A stretch of 64,000 nucleotides of DNA from Streptomyces hilarionis (GTDB taxonomy: Bacteria > Actinomycetota > Actinomycetes > Streptomycetales > Streptomycetaceae): contig NZ_JAHHIT010000047.1 in NCBI RefSeq assembly GCF_024539675.1, positions 1 through 64,000 of the forward strand. The letters are read 5' to 3'. This document shows, piece by piece, positions 9,601 through 17,964 of this stretch (the stretch's first letter is position 1; each line of letters opens with the position of its first letter). The notes below the pieces were generated by a model, which worked only from the letters and a program-made list of their open reading frames with translations, was not told the DNA's origin and ran no database searches. A program made the position numbers and the translations under genes.

Positions 9601-12600
9601 GGTCCACCTGGACGAGGACGTGCAGGTCGCCCTTGGGACGCTTGAGCAGTTCGACCGCGTCGAAGCCGACGGGCAGATAGGTGCCGTCCAGGTCGACGGC
9701 CGCGCCGAGGGTCTGCATCGCGCAGTCGAGGACCGAGGCCCGCAGATGTTCGACGGTCGGCGTGTCGAGGCCGCGCAGCTCGCCGGTCGCGAAGCCGTCG
9801 GCGTACCGGTCGACGCTCAGGACGCGCCGGAACTCCGGGCCGTAGGGCAGCCCCAGTCCGGCGTACCGCTCGTACAGCTCCTCGCCGCTCAGGCGGGCCC
9901 GGGGGGCGTCGTGGGCCGCGGCCGTCTTGCGCAGGCGGTCCACGACGTCGCCGAGCGCGGCCGGGCCGCCGGGCGCGCCGTCGAGGACGGCGGTGGCGTG
10001 GACGCGTTCGATCACGCCGTCGCGGCCGTCGACGCGGCTGACGATCTCGACGGCGGCGGGCCCGTCGGCGTCCCCGTGCGGGCGCAGCCGGGTGCGGATC
10101 TCCGTCGGCTCGCCCTCGCGCAGGAACAGGGGCTCGTGGATGCGCAGGTCGCGCACCGGCCGGCCGGTCTCACCGTGCACCGCGTCCTGGAGTGCCAGCA
10201 CGATCTCGACGTATCCCGCGCCGGGGAACACCGCCTGGCCCATGACGACGTGGTCGGCGAGGTAGGCCGGGGAGTGGGGGGCCGTCGACGCGCTGAACTC
10301 GCGCTCCCCCGCCGCGCGACGGTCCTCGGCGGTGACGTCGCGGCCCAGCAGCGGATGGCGGGCCGGCCCGGACGTGCGGCCGGCGAGGGCGGCGCGGACG
10401 CGGGTGGAGGGCAGCGGGTGGCGCTTCTTGGCGAAGACGTAGCCGGGCAGCGGCACGTGCCGTCCGCCGCGCCCGGCGTGGTAGCCCGTCCAGGAGACGG
10501 GGAGACCCGCCTGGTAGCAGCGGGCGACGGCGGCGGCGATCGTGGCGGCGCCGGCATCGGACTTCGCCATGCTGGACACCCACACGTGGGCGTCGGGGTC
10601 GCCGTTGTGCCGGCCCAGCGCGGTGAGCGCGCCGGACGGGCCGACCTCGACGAAGACGTGGGGGCCGCGGGCCTGGACCCGGCGCATGCCGGCGGCGAAG
10701 TCGACGGGCTCCAGGATGTGGCGTACCCAGTACTCGGGCGTGCCCGCGTCGGCGAGGGTGGCGACCTCTCCGGTGAGGTTGGAGACGAAGCTCAGCCGCG
10801 GTTCGTGGAAGGCGATGTCCGCGATCGCGTCCCGGAAGGCGTCGGCGACCTCGGCCATCAGCGGGGAGTGGAACGCGTGCGACACCGGCAGGTCCCTGAC
10901 GTCGACGCCGCGTTCGCGCAGGGCGCCGACGAGGGCGGCGAGGGAGTCGCGTCCGCCGGAGATCACGCACTGGCGCGGGGAGTTGACGGCGGCGAAGCCG
11001 GCGTCGGGGTGGCGCTCCAGGAGCGGGGCCACCTCCTCGGCGGGGGCGAAGACGGCGGCCATGCCCCCGGGCGCCGTGACGGACTGCATGAGGCGGGCGC
11101 GTACGGCGACCAGCCGGACGGCGTCCTCCAGCGAGAACAGGCCCGCGATGGCGGCCGCGGCGATCTCCCCGACGCTGTGGCCGAGCAGGACGCCCGGGCG
11201 GATCCCCCAGGACATCCAGAGCCGGGCGGTCGCGTACTCCAGGCTGAACAGGGCGGGCTGGGTGTAGAGGGTCCGGTCGAGGTCGCGGTCGCCGTCGGGC
11301 GCGTCGCCGAACATGACGTCCTTGACGGAGCGGCCGAGGTGGGCGGCGAAGAGCCGGTCGCAGGCGTCGAGGTGACGGCGGAAGACGGGATGGCGCTCGT
11401 ACAGTCCGCGCCCCATCCCGGCGTACTGGGCGCCCTGTCCGGAGAACAGGAAGGCGGCCTCGGTGAAGCGGGCCTCGCCGCCGTCGCCGTCGTCCGCGAG
11501 CTGCCGGTCGAGCAGCCGCACCAGGTCCTCCCGCGAGGAGACGGGCCCGGCGAGCCGTGCGGGCAGGTGAGCCCGGCCGAGGGTGGAGCTGCGGCAGTAG
11601 TCGGGGACGGCGAGGCCGGGGTGCGCGTCGAGGAAGCGTAGGTGGGCGGCGGCCTGGGCGCGCAGTCCTGCGTGGTCCTTCGCCGACAGGGCGAAGACGG
11701 CGGTGCCGTCGTCCGGGGCCGCCTCGGACGCGCGGGCGGGCGGCGCCTGCTCCAGGACGACGGACGCGATGGTGCCGGCGAAGCCGAAGGAGTTGACCAG
11801 GGCGCGCCGGGGGCCGTCGGCGCGCCAGTCGCGCAGTTCGGTGGGGACGGTCACCCGGTAGCGGTCCCAGGGGATGTGGCGCGAGGGCGTCTCCAGGTTG
11901 ATGTGCGGGTAGATCACGCCTTCCTGGAGCTGGAGGAGGACCTTGGCGACGCCGCCGATGCCCGCGGCGGCCTCCATGTGGCCGATGTTGGTCTTCACCG
12001 AGCCGACGGGCAGCGGGGCGCCGTGCGCGCGCGACTCGGCGAAGACGGTGTTGACGGACCCCATCTCGATGGGGTCGCCGAGGGACGTGCCGGTGCCGTG
12101 CGCCTCGACGTACTGGATGTCCTCGGGCTCCAGGTTGGCCGAGGCCAGCGCGTCGCGCATCAGGGCGACCTGGGCGGTGCCGTTGGGGACGGTGAGGCCG
12201 CCGCTCTCGCCGTCCTGGCGGACCGAGGAGCCGCGCAGCAGCGCGAGCACGGTGTCGCCGTCGCGCCGGGCGTCCGAGAGCCGCTTGAGGACGACCATGC
12301 CGGAGCCCTCGCTGCGGCTGTAGCCGTCGGCGGAGTCGTCGAAGGTCTTGCAGCGGCCGTCGGGCGACAGCATGCCGGCGCGGGAGTAGACGATGTGGTT
12401 GCGCGGGTGGTGGGTCGCGTTCACGCCGCCCGCCAGGGCGATGTCGCACTCGCGCCGGCGCAGTCCCTGGGCGGCGAGGTGCAGGGCCACGAGCGAGGCG
12501 GAGCAGGCGGTGTCGACGCTGATGCAGGGGCCGCGCCAGCCGAGGAAGTAGGACAGGCGTCCGGCGGCGGCGCTGTGCGCGGTGCCCGCGGCGACGTGCG

Positions 12601-13084
12601 CGTCGAGGTCGACCGGGTCCAGGGCCTCGACGTCGATCGCGAAGTCCATCTGTCCGACGCCCAGGTAGACGCCGCCGTTCCTGCCGCGCAGGGCCGCCGG
12701 GTCCAGGTGGGCGGATTCCATGGCGCGCCAGGCCGATTCCAGGGCCCAGCGGTGCTGGGGGTCCATGAAGTCGGCTTCCTTGGGCGATATGTTGAAGAAC
12801 TTCGAGTCGAATTCGTCCGCTCCGGAGACGAATCCCCCGCCGGCCGCGAGGGGGCTTCTTCCGGCCTCTTTCTCGGCTGCCTGAAGGGCGTCCATGTCCC
12901 AGCGGTCCGCGGGCACGGGTCCGGTTCCCGCCCGGCCTTCCCTGAGGAATGCGGAGAATTCCTCGGGAGTGTCGTTGTCCCCGGGGAAGCGGATGCCCAG
13001 CCCGATGACGGCGATCGGCTCGTACTTCTCCAGAAGCAGGTCCTTCAGCAGGGCGTCGGTGCGCGACGAGGCCGTGTCGGTCAC
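6635..13084 (-). CDS. Type I polyketide synthase, one fully reducing module (KS-AT-DH-ER-KR-ACP)
   Basis: In this 2149-aa single module the KS (~20-450) has Cys194 (VDTACSAS), His329 (EAHGTGT) and His369 (KTNIGH). The AT (~545-830) has GHSVGE with Ser637 and HAFHS at 736-740, which predicts malonyl-CoA. The DH (~905-1195) has His945 in HVVMGQAVFPGAGY and Asp1120 in DCAMQ. The ER (~1420-1745) has the NADPH loop HAAAGGVGQ. The KR (~1758-1945) has TGGLGALG and Tyr1907 in QANYAAGNAY. The ACP (~2030-2110) has Ser2068 in LGLDSLGS. All domains look active, so one round gives a saturated two-carbon extension. With no second extending module, iterative use is likely. There is no thioesterase domain. 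The GTG at 13084 overlaps the preceding ACP stop (GTGA), so the two are translationally coupled. Confidence 0.95.
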   Translation of the reverse strand: MTDTASSRTDALLKDLLLEKYEPIAVIGLGIRFPGDNDTPEEFSAFLREGRAGTGPVPADRWDMDALQAAEKEAGRSPLAAGGGFVSGADEFDSKFFNISPKEADFMDPQHRWALESAWRAMESAHLDPAALRGRNGGVYLGVGQMDFAIDVEALDPVDLDAHVAAGTAHSAAAGRLSYFLGWRGPCISVDTACSASLVALHLAAQGLRRRECDIALAGGVNATHHPRNHIVYSRAGMLSPDGRCKTFDDSADGYSRSEGSGMVVLKRLSDARRDGDTVLALLRGSSVRQDGESGGLTVPNGTAQVALMRDALASANLEPEDIQYVEAHGTGTSLGDPIEMGSVNTVFAESRAHGAPLPVGSVKTNIGHMEAAAGIGGVAKVLLQLQEGVIYPHINLETPSRHIPWDRYRVTVPTELRDWRADGPRRALVNSFGFAGTIASVVLEQAPPARASEAAPDDGTAVFALSAKDHAGLRAQAAAHLRFLDAHPGLAVPDYCRSSTLGRAHLPARLAGPVSSREDLVRLLDRQLADDGDGGEARFTEAAFLFSGQGAQYAGMGRGLYERHPVFRRHLDACDRLFAAHLGRSVKDVMFGDAPDGDRDLDRTLYTQPALFSLEYATARLWMSWGIRPGVLLGHSVGEIAAAAIAGLFSLEDAVRLVAVRARLMQSVTAPGGMAAVFAPAEEVAPLLERHPDAGFAAVNSPRQCVISGGRDSLAALVGALRERGVDVRDLPVSHAFHSPLMAEVADAFRDAIADIAFHEPRLSFVSNLTGEVATLADAGTPEYWVRHILEPVDFAAGMRRVQARGPHVFVEVGPSGALTALGRHNGDPDAHVWVSSMAKSDAGAATIAAAVARCYQAGLPVSWTGYHAGRGGRHVPLPGYVFAKKRHPLPSTRVRAALAGRTSGPARHPLLGRDVTAEDRRAAGEREFSASTAPHSPAYLADHVVMGQAVFPGAGYVEIVLALQDAVHGETGRPVRDLRIHEPLFLREGEPTEIRTRLRPHGDADGPAAVEIVSRVDGRDGVIERVHATAVLDGAPGGPAALGDVVDRLRKTAAAHDAPRARLSGEELYERYAGLGLPYGPEFRRVLSVDRYADGFATGELRGLDTPTVEHLRASVLDCAMQTLGAAVDLDGTYLPVGFDAVELLKRPKGDLHVLVQVDLRPGGELSADVVALEGARTVFAVKGVRLKRVADAPADPAERMLLRPRWLKRSLPAARTGAQDRRVLVVRPGDGLPGDLPDRLAGTGVHALHAPDAVAAAALLAADEAVTDLCWFWTPEPALRGEERLRTETERNYRDLLALVAAAADGPAAGRDLRMLLVTERAQWLPGDVVDDAAQDGDALAAATLWGFGAALVHEHPALRTVLLDLDGPDLQPLADELLAADASAGEHRIAYRSGVRHVLRLSAPPAGGRDDVNTELTITEYGQFSAVRPVPVEDRPPTGDEVTVQVHAAGLNFKDVLNALGMLRRHALDHGIAHEPLPLGFEASGTVVEAGPDAAFRPGDEVVLSRIGCMRRRVTVPSTVVVRKPAGLTFTEAAALPAAYVTAFHALHDLAGLTAGDRVLIHAAAGGVGQAAVQLARLAGAEVYATASPRKWPLLRSQGVEHLMNSRTLDFADEVLAATGGRGVDVVLNSLNKDYIPAGLRCLAEGGRFVELGKIGVWSPEEMSARRPDVGYHNFDLSELPADELDRLNHDILRTVADHIEAGRLTALPVVGYSLDEVEEAFGVLSRGANLGKIVLEFRDERDLPARPVRIDAGETYLVTGGLGALGLASARKLVRQGARRVALVSRRAVDERRRAEIAAGLGEGVEVEIHQGDVADAADVERIVGALAGGESPLGGVVHAAGVLADAPLAAQTWETMAAVLRAKVHGSWLLHRALADVPTVRFFVGYSSIASVLGSAGQANYAAGNAYLDALMRHRAAAGLPGLSVNWGPWARIGMAASLTGRQIAGIEARGLKFVTPDAALNALFAALARPYAQAVAGEFDWDAYTGALASPDALVAGLRSGRDTAPGRAGVDVEELLGRPKPDREAALRALLRGRIADVLRYDSPEEIDFDARFVDLGLDSLGSVELKNALETVLGVPLPASALFDHPAVRPLAVFLDEQLVPAGTEDAPAAPPREDPGEDVRALTDAEADDELDALREMFR

Positions 13085-13482
13085 TGGTAGAGCTCCTTGA
13101 GGATGTCGTTGACCAGGTGCTTCGCGGAGGTGGGCACTCCTGCGTCCTGGGGCGCCTCGGGGGTGGGCGGACCTGCGGAGAAGAGGTCGGGCAGCACCTC
13201 GGCGGTCAGGAAGGCGACGAGGTCGCCGACCGTGGGGTGGTTGAACAGGAAGGCCGCGTCGAGGGTGCGGCCGAGCTCCCCCTCGAGCCGGCGCCGGGTG
13301 TCGACGGCCCCGAGGGAGGTGAGTCCGAGTTCGAAGTAACTCACCCCGAGAGGCATCTCCTCCGTCTCGTCCATCATCAGTTCCCGTTTGAACTCCGCGA
13401 CGACCAGCGATTCGAGGAGCGCCCGGCGTTCGGAAGGCGGAGTGTCTGACAATTCCTGAATCCAGGGTGTACGCGAAGTCAT
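13081..13482 (-). CDS. Discrete acyl carrier protein
   Basis: The 133-aa protein has a phosphopantetheine-binding fold. The predicted attachment site is Ser56 in ELGLTSLGAV; the residue before Ser is Thr instead of the usual Asp. It is longer than a minimal ACP, with a ~20-residue N-terminal stretch and a ~30-residue C-terminal tail (SAKHLVNDILKELYQ) that could be a docking helix. The ATG at 13482 is chosen because AAGGAG lies five bases upstream; an upstream ATG at 13533 lacks this. It is the first gene of the minus-strand PKS block and its stop overlaps the PKS start. It probably presents a starter or receives the finished chain. Confidence 0.85.
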   Translation of the reverse strand: MTSRTPWIQELSDTPPSERRALLESLVVAEFKRELMMDETEEMPLGVSYFELGLTSLGAVDTRRRLEGELGRTLDAAFLFNHPTVGDLVAFLTAEVLPDLFSAGPPTPEAPQDAGVPTSAKHLVNDILKELYQ

Positions 13483-13592
13483 GCCGCTCCTTGGCTGGAT
13501 GGTTTTCTGTGTCTGTTGACCGCGGTCACTCACGGATGGAAGGATCGGCGCGCCAAGTTCAATGTGAAATCAAGGGAATTGAGGCTCATTCG
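13483..13592. promoter_or_regulatory. Divergent promoter region of ACP/PKS block and PaaI-type thioesterase
   Basis: This 110-bp, less GC-rich gap separates two divergent starts. It contains a perfect 12-bp palindrome at 13517-13528 (TGACCGCGGTCA), a possible operator. No convincing -35/-10 pair was identified. Confidence 0.45.
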
Positions 13593-14066
13593 ATGACGGG
13601 GACCGGCGACGAGGGCGACGTGGAGTTCGCGGCCCGGCGGCGCGCCGAGGAGCTGTACGCGAAGGACCGCACCTGCGAACTGCTCGGCATCGCCCTGCTG
13701 GACGCCGGGCCGGGGCGGGCGACCGTCGGCATGCGGGTCACGGAGGCCATGGTGAACGGCCACGGCATAGGGCACGGCGGCTTCCTCTTCCTGCTGGCCG
13801 ACGCGGCGTTCGCCTTCGCCTGCAACACGTACGGCCCGACGACCCTGGCGCAGGGCGCCCAGATCACCTTCCTGCGCCCGGCCGAGGTGGACGACGACCT
13901 GGTCGCCGAGGCGGTGGAGCGGACCCGGTTCGGGCGCGGCGGCCTGTACGACGTCACCGTGCGCCGTGCGGACGGCGTGCCGGTCGCCGAGTTCCGGGGG
14001 CAGAGCCACACGCTCGGGAGCCGCCCGGCTCCCGAGACGCGGCAGCAGGACCCCTCACGCCGGTGA
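13593..14066 (+). CDS. Hotdog-fold thioesterase, PaaI family
   Basis: The 157-aa protein matches PaaI-type acyl-CoA thioesterases. The diagnostic segment is NGHGIGHGGFLFLLADAAFA (~residues 50-70), with the catalytic Asp of LAD and the GHGG loop; GAQITFLRPA follows in the second half. PaaI proteins hydrolyse (hydroxy)phenylacetyl-CoA and related thioesters. Here it is transcribed divergently from the ACP/PKS block, and its 3' end overlaps the convergent gene by 12 bp. A release or proofreading role is an inference; the PKS itself has no thioesterase domain. The ATG at 13593 was chosen because homology begins just after it. Confidence 0.85.
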   Translation: MTGTGDEGDVEFAARRRAEELYAKDRTCELLGIALLDAGPGRATVGMRVTEAMVNGHGIGHGGFLFLLADAAFAFACNTYGPTTLAQGAQITFLRPAEVDDDLVAEAVERTRFGRGGLYDVTVRRADGVPVAEFRGQSHTLGSRPAPETRQQDPSRR

Positions 14067-14684
14067 CCACCGCGGGTCCCGGCCCAGCGAGGCGAGCAGC
14101 CGGTCCGCGGCGCTCGTCGAGCCGGCCGGCTCGACCGGCGGCGCGAACGCGGCGCCGGGGCGTTCGCGGGACGGGCCGACCGGCACCTCCTTGACGGCGA
14201 CCTCGGCGGCGGCCGCCACGAGGTCGTCGTCGTACGCCGCCGGGAGGCCCGCGGAGACGGCGACGTCCCAGCCGTGCACCACGTAGTCCACGAGGTGGAA
14301 GCCGATGGCGCGGGGGGCGGCGAACCGCATCGTCGGGTGGATCCACGGCAGGACGAACTCCCGCTCGAGCACGCCGTCGGCGGCGAACGCGTCGAGGACG
14401 CGGTGGACGGAGGCGGCGTAGGCCCCGCGGGGATCCGCGAGCGGCGTCTCCCGCCACACCGACTCGTCGACCGGTCCGCCGTCGGCGGCCGCGGCGAAGC
14501 CGAGGTGCTGGGCGGTCATGTGGGCGAGGAGGCGGCGCAGGGTCCAGTCCCCGCAGGGGGTGGGTGCGTCCCACTGGTCGTCGCGGATCCGCGCGACGAT
14601 CTGCGCGCTGCGCAGCACGGCCCTGCGGTCGAGCTCCTGGACCGCGCCCTCGGACGGGACTGCGGCGGTGTGCCGGTCGGTCAT
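14055..14684 (-). CDS. TIGR03086-type / mycothiol-dependent maleylpyruvate isomerase-like (DinB fold) protein
   Basis: The 209-aa protein resembles actinobacterial TIGR03086 metal-binding proteins. It has a DinB/MDMPI-like four-helix core with PTPCGDWTLRRLLAHM near residue 42 and a central GFHLVDYVVHGWDVA segment, which contributes metal-ligand histidines in this fold. Family members are mostly uncharacterised; some relatives transfer or act on low-molecular-weight thiols such as mycothiol. The ATG at 14684 lies two bases after the aminomutase stop with a good GGAGAAGG site, so the two are co-transcribed. Its role in the cluster is unknown; thiol conjugation, detoxification or an isomerisation are possible. 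Confidence 0.75.
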   Translation of the reverse strand: MTDRHTAAVPSEGAVQELDRRAVLRSAQIVARIRDDQWDAPTPCGDWTLRRLLAHMTAQHLGFAAAADGGPVDESVWRETPLADPRGAYAASVHRVLDAFAADGVLEREFVLPWIHPTMRFAAPRAIGFHLVDYVVHGWDVAVSAGLPAAYDDDLVAAAAEVAVKEVPVGPSRERPGAAFAPPVEPAGSTSAADRLLASLGRDPRWSPA

Positions 14685-14686
14685 GA

Positions 14687-16084
14687 TCAGCCCTTCTCCT
14701 GTGCGTTCTCCCGCCACCAGCGCCGGCCCGCCTCGGGCAGCGTGGTGATGGGGTCGTAGAACGGGTGACGGCGTGCGAGCGCCTCGGGGTCGTCCAGCTC
14801 GATGCCGGTGCGGTAGTTCTTCGTCCACTGCGAGACGCCGCGTTCGCGGTCGTAGTCGACGAGCTGGTGGACCCAGCGCTTGCCGACGTAGGGGACGTCG
14901 CACACGATCCGCGGCGTCGCGTAGCCGGGCAGGTAGCCCATGACGGCGTGCTGGAGCTCCTGCGCCTCCCAGACCGCGATCCGCCAGTGCTCGGCGTTCG
15001 GGATCATGTCGCACATGTAGAAGTAGTAGGGCAGGATGTTCGCCTCGCCCTGAAGGACCATGCACAGGTCCAGCAGCGCCTTGGGGGTGTCGTTGACCCC
15101 GCGCATCACGACGCCCTGGTTGCGGATGTCGCGCACGCCGGCGTCCAGCGCGGCCCGGGCGGCCTCGGCGACCAGCGGGGTGACGGACTGGGCGTGGTTG
15201 ACGTGGGTGTGCACCGCCAGGTTCACCGAGCGCCGCGCCGCGGTGCGCGCCACGCGTTCCAGTCCTTCGAGCACCGCGGGCTGGAGCCAGTGCTGCGGCA
15301 GCCCGGCGAGGGCCTTGGTGGCCAGCCGGATGTCCCGGACGCTCTCCAGGTCCAGCAGCCGCATCAGGAACGACTCCAGCCGCGGCCACGGCACGTTGGC
15401 CACGTCGCCGCCGGAGACGACGACGTCGCGGACGCCGGGGTTGCGCTTGAGGTAGTCGATCATCTGGTCCTGGCGGTCGGCCGGCTTGAGCGTCAGCTTC
15501 TGCTTCTCCACCTGGGGGGTCGAGCCCCCCACCAGGTCCATCCGGGTGCAGTGGCCGCAGTACTGGGGGCAGGTGGACACCAGCTCCGCCAGGACCTTGG
15601 TCGGGTAGCGGTGGGTGAGCCCCTCGACGACCCACATCTCCGCCTCGTGCAGCGAGTCGCGCTCGGCGTAGGGGTGGCTCGGCCACTCCGGCTCGCGGTC
15701 GGAGGCGACCGGCAGCATGTACCGGCGGACCGGGTCCGTCATGAAGGCGTCCGTGAAGGCCGCCGGCCGGGCGGGCGCGTCGGGCGCCATGGTGTTGAGC
15801 ATCTGCGGCGTCAGCAGCATCGACATGGTGGCGAAGCGCTTGTGGTCGGCCTCCAGGTCGTCGTAGAAGCGGTCTTCGAGCAACGGGCCCATCACCGCCC
15901 TCAGCTGCCGCGCGGTCTTCACGCAGTGCGCGCGCTGCCACTGGGCGTCGCGCCACTGGACGGCGGTGACCTCGCTCCAGCCCGGCAGACGGCGCCAGTC
16001 GGGTTCCACCGGGATCACGCGCTCGTACTCGTAGGGCTGCGGTACGGGCAGGGTGTGCGGTCCCTGTGTCGTCATGGTTCCCAT
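14687..16084 (-). CDS. kamA: KamA-family radical SAM 2,3-aminomutase (lysine 2,3-aminomutase-like)
   Basis: The 465-aa enzyme carries the radical SAM cluster motif CPQYCGHC (Cys172, Cys176, Cys179) and VVSGGD. The PLP-binding lysine region reads CDVPYVGK (Lys402). Asp359 (YMCD) and Asp396 (IVCD) align with the two aspartates that hold the distal amine in clostridial lysine 2,3-aminomutase, so a substrate with a distal amino group, such as lysine, is favoured over glutamate. It converts an alpha-amino acid to a beta-amino acid. The ATG at 16084 has AGGA five bases upstream, overlapping the TAG stop of the preceding ligase gene. With the neighbouring A and PCP proteins it probably supplies a beta-amino acid building block. 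Actinobacterial members of this subgroup are often of unproven substrate. Confidence 0.85.
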   Translation of the reverse strand: MGTMTTQGPHTLPVPQPYEYERVIPVEPDWRRLPGWSEVTAVQWRDAQWQRAHCVKTARQLRAVMGPLLEDRFYDDLEADHKRFATMSMLLTPQMLNTMAPDAPARPAAFTDAFMTDPVRRYMLPVASDREPEWPSHPYAERDSLHEAEMWVVEGLTHRYPTKVLAELVSTCPQYCGHCTRMDLVGGSTPQVEKQKLTLKPADRQDQMIDYLKRNPGVRDVVVSGGDVANVPWPRLESFLMRLLDLESVRDIRLATKALAGLPQHWLQPAVLEGLERVARTAARRSVNLAVHTHVNHAQSVTPLVAEAARAALDAGVRDIRNQGVVMRGVNDTPKALLDLCMVLQGEANILPYYFYMCDMIPNAEHWRIAVWEAQELQHAVMGYLPGYATPRIVCDVPYVGKRWVHQLVDYDRERGVSQWTKNYRTGIELDDPEALARRHPFYDPITTLPEAGRRWWRENAQEKG

Positions 16085-16091
16085 CGGATTC

Positions 16092-17816
16092 CTAGCTGAT
16101 CGACAGGGCGGGTTCGGCGCCGGTGAAGAGGGTGGCCCAGCGGGTGCGCAGCTCCCGCTTGAGGACCTTTCCGGTGACGCCGGTCGGGAAGTCGGCCGGG
16201 TCGCGGGCGACGATCACGGCCGCCAGCGGCGCGAGTCCGACGGTGGCCAGTTCCTTGTTGGCCTGTGCGCACAGCTCGGTCGCGGACGGCTCGACCACGC
16301 CGGGTTGCAGCCGTACGACGGCGACCGGGACCTGTCCTCGGCCGTTCGCGGCCGGCACGCCGACGACGGCGCAGTCCTGCACCACGTCCCCGCAGTCGGC
16401 GAGGAGCACCTCCTCCGCGGGGAGGCTGTAGACCGGGCCGTCCTCGGTGTCGATGACGTCCACGGTCCGGTCGAGGTGGTAGAAGTTCCCCTCCTCGTCC
16501 CTGCGGGCCACGTCGCCGGTCAGCCAGTAGCCGTCGACCTCGAAGCTGCGGGTCAGTTCGGGGGCGTTCCAGTAGCCCGGGGTGCGCGAGGGGGTCTTCA
16601 CGGCCAGCAGGCCGACCGTGCCGACGGGCGCCTCGCGGCCGTCGGCGTCGAGGACGACCGCGGCCGTGACGACCTCGGTGGGCTTGCCCACGCAGCGGTC
16701 GTCGCGCTCCGACTCGGGGGTGGTCACCTGCCCGAAGAGGGCCATGCCCATCTCGGAGGAGCCCAGCCCGTCGATGAACTGCGAGCCGGGGACGGCCTCG
16801 TCGCCCGCGTGGCCGCGCGGCAGCAGCCAGGGCTTGATGAGCCCGGCGGGCCGTTCGCCGAGCTGCACCAGGCGACGGATGTGACCGTAGTGGGCGCCGT
16901 CGCCGGTGTTGAACCAGCTGTGCACCTTGGCGGCCGCCCGCGTGGGCGGCTCTCCCGTGGCCAGTTCGACGAACGTGCGCGGGAAGGAGGCGACCATCGT
17001 CGGCTCGAACGCCTCCATGACCGGCTCCACGACGGCGCGCCGCCAGTCGCCCATGACGACGGTGGGCAGCCCGAGCAGGGTGGCGGTGAGGAAGTAGCTG
17101 AGCCCGCCGGCGTGGGTGTGCGGCATCAGGGACATCAGCCGGTCGTCCGGCGAGGCGGGGAAGCGCTCCATGCGCGGTTCCTTGCCGGCCCAGAACTGCC
17201 GGTGGGCGAGCATCGTCGACTTCGGTGTGCCGGTGGTGCCGGAGGAGTGGATGAGCGCCACGATCTCGTCGTCCGCGTGCTGGTGGGGGTATCCCTCGGG
17301 CAGCGGGCCGCTCGGCTCGTACGCCTTGATCTCGGCGGCCGGGACGATGAAGCGGGGCCGGCGGCGGTTGGCGTCGGCCCGGTAGGCGGCGACCAGCCGG
17401 GTCGGGTCGTCGGCGACCAGGCCCACCGCGCCGACGTGGTCGATGTAGCGCAGGGCCGTGGTCTGCGGCATGGCGTCGTTGACGAGGGCCGGCACCGCGC
17501 CGAGGGCGGTGAGCGCCAGGAAGTGCAGCAGGGGTTCGAGGCCCTCGGCGACGAGGACGGCGACCGGCTCGCCGCGACGGACCCCGTTGGCCCGGTACCA
17601 GTGGGCGTAACGGTCGCGCAGCGCGGCCAGGTCGCGCAGGCTGTGGCCGCGCAGCACGACCCGGCCCCGGTGGTCGGTGGTGTGGGTGAACGCGTACGGG
17701 ACGGTGTTGTTCGGGTTCGCCTCCAGCGCCTTCTGAAGGAAGTTGCCGGCTCCCAGGCCGGGGTCGGTCATGAACTGCCGCCGGACGGCGAGCGGGGCGA
17801 TCGGGCTGGTGGTCAC
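16092..17816 (-). CDS. AMP-dependent acyl-CoA/aryl-CoA ligase
   Basis: The 574-aa ANL-superfamily ligase has a P-loop IHSSGTTGTPKSTM (~residue 188), GLGSSEMGMA as the A5-like motif, YWLTGDVARRD (A7) and the catalytic C-terminal lysine in TGVTGKVLKREL. It is larger than the FadD-like enzyme at 3142 and only distantly similar, so the two probably have different substrates. The GTG at 17816 has a GGAGAG site. It ends seven bases before the aminomutase start. A gap of about 150 bp separates it from the amine oxidase; I see no gene there. Acid substrate not predictable. Confidence 0.85.
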   Translation of the reverse strand: MTTSPIAPLAVRRQFMTDPGLGAGNFLQKALEANPNNTVPYAFTHTTDHRGRVVLRGHSLRDLAALRDRYAHWYRANGVRRGEPVAVLVAEGLEPLLHFLALTALGAVPALVNDAMPQTTALRYIDHVGAVGLVADDPTRLVAAYRADANRRRPRFIVPAAEIKAYEPSGPLPEGYPHQHADDEIVALIHSSGTTGTPKSTMLAHRQFWAGKEPRMERFPASPDDRLMSLMPHTHAGGLSYFLTATLLGLPTVVMGDWRRAVVEPVMEAFEPTMVASFPRTFVELATGEPPTRAAAKVHSWFNTGDGAHYGHIRRLVQLGERPAGLIKPWLLPRGHAGDEAVPGSQFIDGLGSSEMGMALFGQVTTPESERDDRCVGKPTEVVTAAVVLDADGREAPVGTVGLLAVKTPSRTPGYWNAPELTRSFEVDGYWLTGDVARRDEEGNFYHLDRTVDVIDTEDGPVYSLPAEEVLLADCGDVVQDCAVVGVPAANGRGQVPVAVVRLQPGVVEPSATELCAQANKELATVGLAPLAAVIVARDPADFPTGVTGKVLKRELRTRWATLFTGAEPALSIS

Positions 17817-17964
17817 GGTGCTCTCCAGAGGATGTCGGGGTGGTCTCGTGACGACGCGGGCCGGTGGGACGGACGTCCGGCCGCGGTCCGCCGGACGGCG
17901 GCGGCAGGCGGACGGCGTCCACGGGCGGACGGGCCCCGGGACGCGGGCGGCCGGCGGCGGTCTC

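Noticed and set aside
6803..11641. 1612-codon open frame on the plus strand opposite the PKS
   Set aside because: It is a mirror of third-position GC bias; it is Gly/Val/Arg/Asp-rich without motifs, while the minus strand encodes intact PKS domains.
14687..16084. Glutamate 2,3-aminomutase assignment
   Set aside because: Both distal-amine-binding aspartates of lysine 2,3-aminomutase are kept (Asp359, Asp396), which glutamate enzymes are expected to lack.
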